DNA of 64,000 nt from Rhodocyclaceae bacterium (lineage in GTDB: Bacteria; Pseudomonadota; Gammaproteobacteria; Burkholderiales; Rhodocyclaceae). The notes below the pieces were generated by a model. The model had not been told where the DNA came from. It did not search any database and saw nothing but the letters and a program-made list of their open reading frames with translations. Both the position numbers and the translations under genes were made by a program. Location: assembly GCA_030824115.1 (NCBI GenBank), contig JAVBYI010000006.1:1-64000 (forward strand), in the 5' to 3' direction. Position 1 is the stretch's first letter, and every line of letters starts with the position of its first letter. Below, piece after piece: positions 1-10,397 of the stretch.

Positions 1-37
1 GGAGGGAAAACGACGGAAACCGAACCGTTATCCACAG

Positions 38-58
38 GCGCGTAGCTATACTACGCGC
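38..58. repeat. Perfect hairpin, 8-bp arms
   Basis: Arms GCGCGTAG (38-45) and CTACGCGC (51-58) flank the 5-nt loop CTATA. No T-tract follows on either side, so an intrinsic terminator is unlikely. It stands just before two GGGTCAGATTT copies upstream of the HU gene, which suggests part of a small palindromic repeat unit. The stem is seen directly; its role is unknown. Confidence 0.5.
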
Positions 59-66
59 ATAAAACA

Positions 67-102
67 TGGGTCAGATTTGGATGGAAACCCTGGGTCAGAT
101 TT
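67..102 (+). repeat. Tandem TGGGTCAGATTT repeats
   Basis: TGGGTCAGATTT occurs at 67-78 and again at 91-102, both in the leader of the HU gene. A shorter inverted match (AAATCTGAC) lies at 3585-3593. From memory, GGGTCAGATTT-like motifs border REP-associated or other small transposable units in betaproteobacteria. That family link is inference and was not searched. Confidence 0.45.
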
Positions 103-150
103 AAACGGTTATCAACACAAAACCCTCATCAACACGAAAGGTCATTATCC

Positions 151-444
151 ATGAACAAATCCGAACTGATCGAAGCCATTGCCAAGTCTGCTGAACTCAC
201 CAAGGCAGATGCCGAACGCGCTCTGAACGCTACGATCGAAACGGTCGTCAAGGTCGTTGCCAAGGGCGATACCGTTACCCTTATCGGGTTCGGTACGTTC
301 AAGTCGTCCAAGCGGGCTGCCCGCATCGGCCGCAATCCGGCCACTGGCGCTGCCATCAAGATCGCCGCCTCCACCGTGCCGCGCTTTACTGCCGGGGCCA
401 CCTTCAAGGCTGCAGTGGCCGGCAAGAAGGCCAAGAAGAAGTAA
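151..444 (+). CDS. hup: HU family DNA-binding protein
   Basis: A 97-residue histone-like protein that binds and bends DNA as a dimer in the nucleoid. The sequence opens MNKSELIEAIAKSAELTKAD, the classic HU helical start. GFGTFKSSKRAARIGRNPATG (split here by position, about residues 46-66) leads into the DNA-binding arm, and the C-terminus is lysine-rich (AGKKAKKK). Length matches HU-beta except for the slightly longer basic tail. A GAAAGG element sits a few bases before the ATG. The leader carries duplicated GGGTCAGATTT motifs, so its promoter may have been replaced or displaced. It does not form an obvious operon with the esterase that starts 20 bp downstream, although read-through is possible. 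Confidence 0.95.
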   Translation: MNKSELIEAIAKSAELTKADAERALNATIETVVKVVAKGDTVTLIGFGTFKSSKRAARIGRNPATGAAIKIAASTVPRFTAGATFKAAVAGKKAKKK

Positions 445-463
445 CTGTCTGATCAGCTAACCC

Positions 464-1141
464 ATGACCGACCTTTTGGACACGATTGAACTGCAAACAC
501 ACGATACGTGTGAATGGTCGGTCATCTGGATGCATGGTCTGGGTGCCGACGGTTCAGACTTTGTGTCTGTCGTTCCCGAACTTGGTCTGAATCCAGCCGT
601 CGGAATCCGCTTTGTCTTTCCCAATGCCCCCGCCATTCCAGTGACCTGTAATGGGGGCTACGTCATGCCAGCCTGGTACGACATCATCAGTCTCGACAAA
701 AACAGCCGTGAAGTTGACATCAATGGCATCGTCAAGTCCCGGCAACAGATTCGTGACCTGGTCGAACGAGAGAAGGAACGGGGCATCCCAGGCAGCCGGA
801 TTTTCCTGGCAGGGTTTTCTCAAGGGGGTGCTGTGGCCTACACCACTGGCCTGACACATCCCGAACCTCTGGCCGGCATTATTGCCCTGTCGACCTACCT
901 GCCCGCTACCCAGCTAGTGGCAGAGGAAGCTACCGAGGTTAATCTCAAGACGCCTATCTTCGCCGCGCATGGCACCGAAGATGATGTGGTGTCGATTGAA
1001 CTGGGCCTGCGTGCACGGGATTTTCTGGAGCAGAACGGCTACGCATGCCAGTGGCAGGAGTACCCCATGCCTCATTCAGTCTGCTTGGAAGAGATTCAGG
1101 ACATTGGTTCCTGGCTGAATGCGCACATCAGTACAGGCTAA
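464..1141 (+). CDS. Carboxylesterase/phospholipase family alpha/beta hydrolase
   Basis: A 225-residue cytoplasmic alpha/beta hydrolase of the Abhydrolase_2 (EstB, acyl-protein-thioesterase-like) family, hydrolysing short-chain carboxylic esters or thioesters. The serine nucleophile is in GFSQGG (Ser119). The acid is in HGTEDD (Asp173 or Asp174) and the histidine in PMPHSV (His204). The oxyanion-side HG motif is MHGLGADG near residue 24. Length and motif spacing are normal, so the protein is probably active. The 3' half of a diverged second copy lies at 1886-2200, beyond the deformylase gene. That points to an ancient tandem duplication, or insertion of def between two copies. Confidence 0.9.
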   Translation: MTDLLDTIELQTHDTCEWSVIWMHGLGADGSDFVSVVPELGLNPAVGIRFVFPNAPAIPVTCNGGYVMPAWYDIISLDKNSREVDINGIVKSRQQIRDLVEREKERGIPGSRIFLAGFSQGGAVAYTTGLTHPEPLAGIIALSTYLPATQLVAEEATEVNLKTPIFAAHGTEDDVVSIELGLRARDFLEQNGYACQWQEYPMPHSVCLEEIQDIGSWLNAHISTG

Positions 1142-1351
1142 AAGCCAGACTCCTCCACTGCAGGGATCCAGGGCTCACTCATTCTGGTTCGTCAGCGGTA
1201 ATATCCGATCGACACCGCCTGGTTAAGTCTGTGAACTGCCTCCGGCACTTCACTGGCTCGCCTACTACAAGGCGGTGTCACCTGTTCTCCGTAACTCTGT
1301 GGACAAGATTCGCTGGCTGCTGCTCACTCGCTCCGATGCTTCGGGTAACGA

Positions 1352-1882
1352 ATGGCCGTTAAAACTATCCTCCGTATGGGTGACGCAAGGCTCCTTGAAA
1401 GAACGCAGCCGGTTACGAATATCCACGATTCCGCTATCCGTGGCCTGATCCAGGATATGTTCGACACCATGGAAAATGCTGGTGGTGTCGGTCTAGCGGC
1501 ACCGCAGATCGGCGTCGGCCTACAGGTAGTGATCTTCGGCTTTGATCGAAGCGAGCGATACCCAGATGCGCCCCCGGTGCCGCAGACCATTCTGATCAAC
1601 CCGGTCATCACACCAATTGGCGAAGATGAGGAACTAAGGTGGGAAGGTTGTCTGTCCGTTCCGGGTATGCGCGGTGAAGTGCCGAGGTATCTGCACATCC
1701 GCTACCAAGGCTTCGACGAACAGGGCAATCCCATCGACCGGAAGGTTGAGAGCTTTCATGCACGGGTCGTCCAACACGAATGCGACCACCTGATCGGTAA
1801 GCTTTATCCGATGAGGATGCGCGATATGAGCCGGTTCGGTTTTACGGATGTACTCTTACCAGAGATGACTCAAGAAACATAG
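1352..1882 (+). CDS. def: Peptide deformylase
   Basis: A 176-residue metallo-hydrolase that removes the N-formyl group from nascent proteins. All three family motifs are present: [10 protein letters not shown] (about residues 45-54), WEGCLSVPG with metal ligand Cys100, and QHECDHLIG with His142, Glu143 and His146. It resembles secondary deformylases that occur alongside the main def-fmt gene; no fmt is adjacent here. The gene is flanked on both sides by esterase sequence (intact before, truncated after). The 210-bp gap before it contains no recognised gene. The last codons run directly into the decayed esterase with only three bases between. Confidence 0.93.
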   Translation: MAVKTILRMGDARLLERTQPVTNIHDSAIRGLIQDMFDTMENAGGVGLAAPQIGVGLQVVIFGFDRSERYPDAPPVPQTILINPVITPIGEDEELRWEGCLSVPGMRGEVPRYLHIRYQGFDEQGNPIDRKVESFHARVVQHECDHLIGKLYPMRMRDMSRFGFTDVLLPEMTQET

Positions 1883-1885
1883 AAA

Positions 1886-2200
1886 ATGATGCGCCCAAAC
1901 GAAGCTGACGAGAAACCATTGGAAGCCTTGGCCGGCGTCATCGCGCTGTCGACCTGTTTTCCCAGTCAACAGCTACTTGCCGAAGAGGCATCAGAAGCCA
2001 ATCGTGCAACGCCGATCTTTGTAGCCCATGGAACCGAGGATGACGTAGTTGCCCTTGAAATGGGAACTCAGGCCAGGGAATCCCTCAAACATCGCGGTTA
2101 CAAGCTCGAATGGTATGAATACCCCATGTCGCACGCCATCTGTCTTAAAGAAATCGAGATCAGCGGGGGATGTCTCGAAGCCAGAATGGCTGGGTGCTGA
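1886..2200 (+). pseudogene. Truncated carboxylesterase copy
   Basis: About 90 codons match the C-terminal 40% of the esterase at 464-1141. Shared blocks are the LAGVIALST segment, HGTEDDVV carrying the catalytic Asp, and YPMSHAICL carrying the catalytic His. The N-terminal half with the GFSQGG nucleophile is absent. Homology begins abruptly near residue 12 of this frame, immediately after def. The product could not hydrolyse esters, so I call it a 5'-truncated pseudogene. Its tail is collinear with the intact copy apart from a one-residue gap, so the fragment is old but not shredded. Confidence 0.8.
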
Positions 2201-2201
2201 C

Positions 2202-2846
2202 GTGAGCGACGTACAACTGAGCCGGTCGTCCCTCAGCACAATTGAGCTGCCGGTCTATTCCGGCATCGCACTGGCTGACGTGACCCTCGTTGCTTCTGAA
2301 GAGCAAGCGGATGCGGCGCTCAGGACATTGATGGCCGCCGACGTGATCGGCTTCGATACCGAATCGAAACCGACCTTCCTGAAGGGGGAGGTATCGACCG
2401 GTCCCCATCTGGTTCAACTTGCTACTGAAATTCAAGCCTATCTCTTTCCCATCTCCCTGGCATTCGGTCACGCTGTGCTGAAGACCATCCTGGAGTCACC
2501 CCAAGTGATGAAAATTGGTTTTGGTCTCGGCAATGACCGCAGCGTACTGAAGTCCCGCCTGGGCATCGAGGTGAAAAACCTGCTCGACATGGGCGAGTTG
2601 CTGCGCGGACCTGGACACCGAGGGACGGTCGGTGCCAAGGTTGCGGTGGCGCATTTCTTCGGGCAGAAATTCCAGAAATCCAAACGCATCGGGACCAGCA
2701 ACTGGGCCAACTCTCGCCTGAGCGCGCAGCAATTGCTCTATGCGGCAAACGATGCGCAGGTGGCGCTACGGGTGTACGGGCATGGAGGCAAGTTCAGGAA
2801 AATCCGGCCATGGGTTTGCCTACGCCGAGTGAAGATGCCAATCTGA
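2202..2846 (+). CDS. 3'-5' exonuclease domain protein (DEDDy, RNase D-like)
   Basis: A 214-residue nuclease-fold protein. Exo motif I is GFDTES (Asp and Glu ligands, about residues 50-55). Motif II is GFGLGNDRSVLKS with a conserved Asp. Motif III is YAANDAQVALRVY, the DEDDy arrangement with Tyr four residues before Asp, as in RNase D and WRN-type exonucleases. It probably trims RNA or DNA 3' ends in the cytoplasm. I chose the GTG at 2202 because the frame upstream overlaps the esterase pseudogene and shows no family similarity. The last 20 residues (basic, without domain similarity) may be a scrambled tail. There is no HRDC domain, so this is not full RNase D. Confidence 0.85.
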   Translation: MSDVQLSRSSLSTIELPVYSGIALADVTLVASEEQADAALRTLMAADVIGFDTESKPTFLKGEVSTGPHLVQLATEIQAYLFPISLAFGHAVLKTILESPQVMKIGFGLGNDRSVLKSRLGIEVKNLLDMGELLRGPGHRGTVGAKVAVAHFFGQKFQKSKRIGTSNWANSRLSAQQLLYAANDAQVALRVYGHGGKFRKIRPWVCLRRVKMPI

Positions 2847-2880
2847 CCTTCCAGGCATCGGCTTGCGCAGCTACGAAAAA

Positions 2881-3513
2881 CTAAGTTGCGAGCGCCGGAA
2901 ATAGTCCCTTCAGGCCGGTGGCCATCATCTCCACGGCAATGGCTGCGAGGATAAAACCTCCGACCCGCTCCACAAGGTCCAGCGTGGATTTGCGAATCTC
3001 GTGCTCTGCCCGGCACGCCAGGCGAAAGGAAATCCAGCACATGAAACCCACGGTCAGAATGGGCAGTACGACATGGATCAGGTCCAGAGTGTCGTGCCAT
3101 GTGCTGTTGGCCATGACATAGCTGAAAGCTGCCGGCCCGGCAAGAAGAGGTACCGCCAGCGGAATGATGGCCGCCTCGGTAACTGTGTGGTTGTCTCCGG
3201 TGTTGGGCATCCCTTTGAAGCTCGTTTCCTTGCCCAGCACCATCGCAATGGCCAGCAGGAGAACAATGATGCCGCCACCCACCTGCATGGCCCCGAGGGA
3301 GACGCCAAGCAGCGCGAGCAGGGGCATGCCGAGGAAGGCAGCCACCAAGAGGGCAACCGTAACGCTGATGGCGATGGTTCGCGCAAAACGGATCTTCGCG
3401 GCACTCTCCAAACCCTCCACCGTGGCGACGAAGACCGGGATCATGGCCACGGGCTCTACCAGCGCAAAGAGCGTGATGACCTTTTTGAGCGTGAGCGTTG
3501 CCGTGGCGAGCAT
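2881..3513 (-). CDS. MarC family integral membrane protein
   Basis: An approximately 210-residue inner-membrane protein with six hydrophobic segments, matching the MarC/UPF0056 family (members include E. coli MarC and YhgN). Recognisable blocks are the N-terminal LFALVEPVAMIPVFV, then GKETSFKGMPNTGDNHTVTEAAIIPLAVPLLAGPAA, a family hallmark at about residues 108-145 (quoted by position). Transport function is not established for the family. I prefer the ATG at 3513 because translation then starts 10 residues before the first membrane helix; the upstream extension to 3555 is polar and unlike the family. It converges with the exonuclease gene at 2202-2846. Confidence 0.88.
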   Translation of the reverse strand: MLATATLTLKKVITLFALVEPVAMIPVFVATVEGLESAAKIRFARTIAISVTVALLVAAFLGMPLLALLGVSLGAMQVGGGIIVLLLAIAMVLGKETSFKGMPNTGDNHTVTEAAIIPLAVPLLAGPAAFSYVMANSTWHDTLDLIHVVLPILTVGFMCWISFRLACRAEHEIRKSTLDLVERVGGFILAAIAVEMMATGLKGLFPALAT

Positions 3514-3584
3514 GGGGCAGGAGCCTACCGCACATGTCTGACGTCGTGCAATCACACCCGGTTACATTTTCGGGGTGCCGGGTC

Positions 3585-3617
3585 AAATCTGACTTACACA
3601 TTGACACGATAGTGTCA
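3585..3617. repeat. Inverted AAATCTGAC copy plus short palindrome
   Basis: AAATCTGAC (3585-3593) is the inverse of GTCAGATTT in the repeats near position 70-102. Just after it TGACAC (3602-3607) and GTGTCA (3612-3617) form a 6-bp stem around GATA. Together with the copies near the window start it brackets the HU-to-MarC interval. Whether this marks one mobile or inserted segment cannot be settled by reading. Confidence 0.35.
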
Positions 3618-3627
3618 GCTGAGCACC

Positions 3628-4086
3628 TTGCATCGTAGCTGGAATCTCACCCGTATTACCGGGTCTTTGAGTCGCCTGGCGCTACGCACGCAGTTCGCCG
3701 CACCGGATGGACGTCCTTTACTCAAAGGTGTCATCGTCGATACCGAAACGACCGGACTCGATCAGGCGACCGACAAGATTATGGAGATAGGCCTAGTCGT
3801 CTTCGAGTTCGATCCTGTAACAGGTCAGGCCTTCCGAATCCTCGAAACATACAACTGTCTTGAAGATCCCGACATCCCCATCCCGCCGGAAGCCACCGAG
3901 TTCACCGGTATCACCAATGAAAGGGTGGCTGGGAAAAGAATCGACGATGCCAAAGTAGGCGCCTTGGTCAAGGATGTGCAGCTCTGGACGTTGCCCACAA
4001 TGCCCGGTTCGACCGACATTGCGGCCGTTGGTGGCGACATCCCCAATGGCCGGTCAGGCCGAGGACCGGAAATCGACCGTTGCTGA
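3628..4086 (+). pseudogene. Frameshifted DnaQ-like (DEDDh) 3'-5' exonuclease
   Basis: The frame opens with PDGRPLLKGVIVDTETTGLD, the exo I motif (D-x-E) of epsilon-type exonucleases. EFTGITNERV, the exo-II-proximal block, follows. At about 3970-3985 the reading frame breaks. The next family motif, VAHNARFDRH (exo II), is encoded in a different frame at about 3993-4022. Beyond it the similarity fades, and the exo III motif (HxAxxD) is not found. The N-terminus also looks shortened. A single frameshift plus loss of the 3' end makes this a pseudogene unless sequencing error is involved. The nearby 4.1-4.6 kb region is similarly decayed. Confidence 0.75.
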
Positions 4087-4598
4087 CGTTGAATATATAC
4101 GGCCTACTGGTACCTCAATGATCCGGCCAACAAGACCGAGGGGCGCCATGGCGGCCCGTTCATCCAGAAAGTCTCTAATCCTCGAATCGTCACAAGTCCT
4201 GATAGTTGGACCTGGGGCAACACAGCATAGCTTCAGATTGGTGCCCGCATGTCGGTATGTCGGGATATATTGCTTTATGGTTCCAATTGTTTTAGGCTCA
4301 CCAAAGTAGCGCCAATCGAAGAAACACCTTCAATCCCGCCGGAGGATCAAGAACCGGCCGCTTTCGGCACACTGCCGGACTAAGCAAGGCACAATGGCTA
4401 CCAACACCATGTTGGAGTGAAAGTGGCAGCACCACGCGTATAATTATCGCTATTAAGCGCTGTTGCAAATTATGCCCCTCTTTGCCGGCGCCTATTGCAA
4501 ATTATGCCCTCCTGCCATTGCACCCACTGCCCTCACGTGTTCTGTAATCGACTGATTTACTTGAAAAAGTAGTTGCAACTTATTGGCCGGCCGACATC
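4087..4598. other. Gene-free decayed stretch
   Basis: About 510 bp without a complete gene. An open stretch at 4093-4227 (plus strand) encodes a protein-like fragment including AYWYLNDPANKTEGRHGG and ending at a TAG at 4228; I do not recognise the family and there is no start codon. Further on are two copies of TTGCAAATTATGCCC (listed separately). Base composition drops compared with neighbours. The region reads as a graveyard of insertions between the broken exonuclease and the terminator at 4599. Confidence 0.55.
4463..4509. repeat. Direct repeats TTGCAAATTATGCCC (possible IS21-type end)
   Basis: TTGCAAATTATGCCC occurs at 4463-4477 and 4495-4509, 32 bp apart. The first copy is preceded by TG. 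Tandem internal repeats near a TG terminus are typical of IS21-family ends. No istA/istB genes are nearby, so at most a solo end or scar remains. The repeat is seen directly; the IS assignment is inference. Confidence 0.4.
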
Positions 4599-4624
4599 AA
4601 ACCCGGCCTCAAGCCGGGTTTTTT
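4599..4624 (+). terminator. Strong intrinsic terminator
   Basis: Arms AAACCCGGC (4599-4607) and GCCGGGTTT (4613-4621) form a 9-bp stem with a 5-nt loop, followed by a run of T to 4624. It lies only 10 bp before the diguanylate cyclase start, and no intact gene precedes it. It is probably the terminator of a gene or operon since lost from the region. Confidence 0.85.
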
Positions 4625-4633
4625 ATCGTACAC

Positions 4634-5812
4634 ATGCTGACCAAGCTCAAGGCCATCTGGCATTACGCCATGACATCGATTCTCGCCGACATGAGCGAGG
4701 AGGAAATTCGCTGGCTGTTGAATTCGCGCTGGCAAGTATCGCTGCTGGAAAAACGGCGGACCACCGTCATCGTGTCGCGTGTGCGAATCGTCGCCGCCCT
4801 GTTTGCATTGCTGACGCCGCTGTGGATCGTTGTTGATATCGCGGCATTCCCCTGGGATGTGTGGTATCCGCTCGTGGTGGCGCGCATCGCCGCGACGATC
4901 GCCTTCGCGCTGATCGCCCTGCGGACCCGGCGCATGAACAGCATGTCCGACGCTTATCGCATTCTGGGCATGATGTTCCTCGTCCCCACGGCCTTTTTCC
5001 TGTTTTCCTACCAGCACATGGCGCAATTCGACCTGCACGGCATCCAGCAGGCCTTCTCCACCGGTTATGCCTTCCTGCCCTTCGTGATGCTGGCCGGCCT
5101 GTCGATTTTCCCGCTCACACTGCTCGAAAACATCGCCTTTATTTCACCGCTGTTTCTCATGCAGGCGATCTCCGGCTTCTTGCGCCTGCAAGTACTCGAT
5201 TGGCCCACTTTTGCGGCCTCATTCTGGCTGATGGTCCTGATCGCCGGTGTGGCCGTGCTGGCGGGAATGTCCCAGCTTGCCTTCATCATCGTCATGGTGC
5301 GCGAGTCGATTCGCGACCGCATGACCGGCTGTTTTTCGCGCCAAAGCGGCGAGGAATTGCTCGACCTGCAATTCAATCTGGTCAAACGTTCCGGAGACTC
5401 ACTATCCGTTGCTTTCATCGATCTCGACCACTTCAAGCAGGTCAATGACCGCTTCGGCCATGAAGCCGGCGACGTCGTACTGGCCACCGCCGCTCAGTCG
5501 ATGCACAACCACTTGCGTCAGGGCGACATGCTGATTCGCTGGGGCGGCGAAGAGTTTTTATTGATCATGCCCAACACCACGGCCGACATGGCCTGCGTAG
5601 CACTGGAGCGGCTGCGTGAGAAGGGGCTGGGAACCCGGCCAGATGGCTCCCCCATCACAGCCAGTATCGGTATTGCCGAGCGATTAGCCGACGACAAGGA
5701 CGACTGGCGCACCTTGATCGAGCAAGCCGACAAGCGCATGTACGAGGCCAAACAGTCAGGGCGCAACCGGGTTGTCGGCTGCCCCTGCTCTGTGACGATT
5801 GCCCCGGCCTAG
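4634..5812 (+). CDS. Membrane-bound diguanylate cyclase (GGDEF)
   Basis: A 392-residue protein with a short cytoplasmic N-terminus, about six hydrophobic helices (residues 55-225) and a C-terminal GGDEF domain that makes c-di-GMP from two GTP. The active loop is GGEEF at residues 304-308. The inhibitory I-site RQGD lies five residues before it, so product inhibition is expected. FIDLDHFKQVNDRFGHEAGD is the canonical metal/GTP-binding block. The membrane part is a MASE-like sensor of unknown ligand. I chose the ATG at 4634 because the earlier in-frame codons overlap the terminator at 4599-4624. The 3' end overlaps the convergent lipoprotein gene by four bases. Confidence 0.92.
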   Translation: MLTKLKAIWHYAMTSILADMSEEEIRWLLNSRWQVSLLEKRRTTVIVSRVRIVAALFALLTPLWIVVDIAAFPWDVWYPLVVARIAATIAFALIALRTRRMNSMSDAYRILGMMFLVPTAFFLFSYQHMAQFDLHGIQQAFSTGYAFLPFVMLAGLSIFPLTLLENIAFISPLFLMQAISGFLRLQVLDWPTFAASFWLMVLIAGVAVLAGMSQLAFIIVMVRESIRDRMTGCFSRQSGEELLDLQFNLVKRSGDSLSVAFIDLDHFKQVNDRFGHEAGDVVLATAAQSMHNHLRQGDMLIRWGGEEFLLIMPNTTADMACVALERLREKGLGTRPDGSPITASIGIAERLADDKDDWRTLIEQADKRMYEAKQSGRNRVVGCPCSVTIAPA

Positions 5813-6318
5813 CGCGCTGGCGGCGGGGGTGGTGGATTGCCCGGCGGTGGTGGCGGTACGCTGGTGACCGGATTTGCCGCAGGACTGCTGGGCGTGTAGT
5901 TGCCGCTGACCGGCACCCGATGCCCCTTGGCATACATGCACTGCACATAGGCCATATCGTAGCGACGCTGACTACCGAAGCTGCCACTGCGTGCCGACTC
6001 ACTGCCCGCCACGCTGCCAATGATCATGCCGGAGCCGCCACCAATCGCCGCCCCATCGCGACCGCCAATCACGGCACCGGCGACAGCGCCGATGGCCGTG
6101 CCAATCGCGGCATTGCGCAAGGACTCGTTGTTGGCTTCCTCGGCACGGGCCTTGCCGCCAATTTGCAAGAAGGCGTAGTCGCGGCAGGCCAGGTCGTCGG
6201 CCCGGAATTCGTCAAACGTCCGCCCCGTTCCCGGCAAGGCCATGACATCCGGCCCGGTCGGCACCGTGGCACAGGCACCAAGCAATATCGCCAAGCCAAT
6301 CACGCTAATTGTTTTCAT
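5809..6318 (-). CDS. Glycine-zipper outer-membrane lipoprotein
   Basis: A 169-residue lipoprotein. The signal peptide has lipobox LLGAC (Cys at residue 15). A conserved Cys-containing segment (DDLACRDYAF) comes next, then a glycine-zipper region rich in AIGAVAGAVIGG and AAIGGGSG repeats (about residues 72-105). The DMAYVQCMYAKGHRVP motif is common in proteobacterial glycine-zipper lipoproteins. The tail is proline-rich (PPPPPGNPPPPPPAR). It probably sits in the outer membrane; function is unknown. It is followed 20 bp upstream on the same strand by another small exported protein, so the two may be co-transcribed. Confidence 0.8.
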   Translation of the reverse strand: MKTISVIGLAILLGACATVPTGPDVMALPGTGRTFDEFRADDLACRDYAFLQIGGKARAEEANNESLRNAAIGTAIGAVAGAVIGGRDGAAIGGGSGMIIGSVAGSESARSGSFGSQRRYDMAYVQCMYAKGHRVPVSGNYTPSSPAANPVTSVPPPPPGNPPPPPPAR

Positions 6319-6339
6319 TGCAATACCACCTTCATTGGG

Positions 6340-6711
6340 TCAATTGGCAGGTGTGGGAGGCACTTTGCGCCAGTCTCCCGGACACTGTTTCACATGGGGG
6401 TAATAAGCACCGGCCTCCCGGCAGTAGTACCAGTAGCCAGGCTCTAGTTGAGGCACTGCCGCTGCTGGCGGCGGTGCCTGTTCAACGTAGATGGTAGGTG
6501 CGGGTGGCTGCGCGACGATCACCGTCGGTGGCATGTAGATGCGCGGCTGCCAATAGGGATACGGGTAGGGAGAATAAATCCACGGGCTACCCACCTGAAC
6601 ACCAAAGTGAATGGAACTGTGCGGACGATGCCAGCCACGATCCGCCCACGCACTTCCGCTGACCACCGAAGCCAGCAACACCGCTATGCCAATTTTCAGG
6701 AATGCTTTCAT
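6340..6711 (-). CDS. Small exported protein with WYYC...YYP motif
   Basis: A 123-residue protein with a clear Sec signal (MKAFLKIGIAVLLASVVSGS, cleavage near AWA-DR). A Tyr/Pro-rich middle follows (YSPYPYPYWQP). The C-terminal motif GYWYYCREAGAYYPHVKQC carries two cysteines and ends in WRKVPPTP. This motif recurs in many short proteobacterial periplasmic or surface proteins of unknown role. The two Cys may form a disulfide. It lies just upstream of the glycine-zipper lipoprotein on the same strand, consistent with an envelope pair. Confidence 0.75.
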   Translation of the reverse strand: MKAFLKIGIAVLLASVVSGSAWADRGWHRPHSSIHFGVQVGSPWIYSPYPYPYWQPRIYMPPTVIVAQPPAPTIYVEQAPPPAAAVPQLEPGYWYYCREAGAYYPHVKQCPGDWRKVPPTPAN

Positions 6712-6819
6712 CGTTCAGATCCTTCCGCCGTACGATCTGATTAAAGCACTCCAACTCACGGAAGCCACTTCTCCGCGACAACAAAGTGTAAGCAGTTATT
6801 GCCAGCGGGGCGCATGGGT

Positions 6820-6839
6820 GCCGTCCCGCCAGCGCCGAC
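6820..6839 (-). repeat. Dispersed 20-bp repeat, copy 1
   Basis: On the minus strand this reads GTCGGCGCTGGCGGGACGGC, one mismatch from consensus, preceded by AAAAA. The A-tract merges with the purA stop codon (6843-6845), so the copy sits directly at the end of purA in sense orientation. Confidence 0.85.
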
Positions 6840-6842
6840 TTT

Positions 6843-9315
<2,473 letters not shown>

Positions 9316-9320
9316 GGCGA

Positions 9321-9503
9321 TTAACGGAACAGGGTAATGAGGACCAGACCAAGGATGATCGACGTCAGGCCGATGAAACGCAACTGGCCGTCAGCCAGTT
9401 CAATCGCGCGCCGAAACGTCTCGCGCCAGATGCGTGGCGAGGCGAACGGCAGCAAGCCCTCGATCACCAGCATCAGGCCCAGGGCCAGGAGAAGCGTTGA
9501 CAT
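9321..9503 (-). CDS. DUF2065 family membrane protein (YjeT-like)
   Basis: A 60-residue protein with two hydrophobic helices (about residues 3-20 and 40-58) and the motif [21 protein letters not shown] between them. This matches DUF2065/YjeT, which is regularly found next to hflC in proteobacteria. Function is unknown. Close packing between hflC and hisZ supports co-expression with the HflKC membrane complex. Confidence 0.88.
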   Translation of the reverse strand: MSTLLLALGLMLVIEGLLPFASPRIWRETFRRAIELADGQLRFIGLTSIILGLVLITLFR

Positions 9504-9515
9504 TGCGGGTCTGGA

Positions 9516-10397
9516 TTATTTGCTGCCGCCGCGACTGCCGTTCTTCAGGTACTTGAAGAAGTCTGCACTCGGGTCAACCACCAGCAAATCGTTCTTGCTG
9601 CCGAGGCTCTGGCGGTAGGCTTCCAGGCTGCGATAAAAGGCATAGAACTCGGGATTTTCGCCAAAGGCCTTGCCGTAGATCGACGCCGCCTTGGCATCGC
9701 CCTCACCCTTCATTTTCTGCGCATCACGATAAGCCTCGGCGACAATCACCTCACGCTGCTTGTCGGCATCGGCACGAATCTTCTCGGCTTCGGCGGCACC
9801 TTGCGAACGCAGCTCGTTGGCCACGCGCTTGCGCTCGGTTTCCATGCGGCGATAGACCGACTCAGAAACCTCCGGCGGCAAATCCACCCGCTTCAGGCGC
9901 ACATCGACAATCTCGACGCCAATCTGGCGCGCATCCGTGTCGGCCTTCTTCTGCACATCATCCATGATCTTGTCACGCACACCGGACACCACATCATGCA
10001 CGGTACGCTTGCCGAACTCCTCGCGCAGACCGGAGTTGACGGTTTGCGACAGGCGGGTTTTGGCCAGCATCTCGTCGCCACCGACCGAGATGTAATACTG
10101 CTTGACGTCGGCGATACGCCACTTGACGAAGGAATCGACCAGCACAGGTTTCTTTTCTGCCGTCAGGAAGCGTTCAGGTTCGACCGAATCCAGCGTCAGG
10201 ATACGACTATCAAAAAAGCGTACGTTCTGGATCATCGGCCACTTGAACGACAGGCCCGGCTCCTTGATGACTTCCTTGATTTCGCCCAACTGGAAGACGA
10301 TGGCGTACTGGCGCTGGTCGACGGTAAACACCATCGCGCCGACGGCCGTAAAGATGGCGAAGATCGCTGCGGCGAATAGGGGCAGACGCTGCATCAT
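9516..10397 (-). CDS. hflC: HflC, modulator of FtsH protease
   Basis: A 293-residue SPFH-domain (band 7) protein anchored by an N-terminal transmembrane helix (residues 5-25). With HflK it builds a cage around FtsH in the inner membrane and limits its proteolysis. VFQLGEIKEVIKEPGLSFKW and the periplasmic SPFH core are typical. A long charged helix with RVANELRSQGAAEAEKIRAD follows. The start overlaps the hflK stop by four bases, implying translational coupling and equal stoichiometry. The C-terminal tail is short, as usual for HflC. Confidence 0.96.
   Translation of the reverse strand: MMQRLPLFAAAIFAIFTAVGAMVFTVDQRQYAIVFQLGEIKEVIKEPGLSFKWPMIQNVRFFDSRILTLDSVEPERFLTAEKKPVLVDSFVKWRIADVKQYYISVGGDEMLAKTRLSQTVNSGLREEFGKRTVHDVVSGVRDKIMDDVQKKADTDARQIGVEIVDVRLKRVDLPPEVSESVYRRMETERKRVANELRSQGAAEAEKIRADADKQREVIVAEAYRDAQKMKGEGDAKAASIYGKAFGENPEFYAFYRSLEAYRQSLGSKNDLLVVDPSADFFKYLKNGSRGGSK

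Noticed and set aside
38..58. Hairpin considered as a terminator
   Set aside because: There is no U-tract on either side, so only the palindrome is reported.
1142..1351. Open stretch with coding-like composition before def (frame containing LPPALHWLAYYKAV)
   Set aside because: No start codon or ribosome site, and the frame runs on into def in the wrong phase. It may be a gene remnant, but I cannot assign it.
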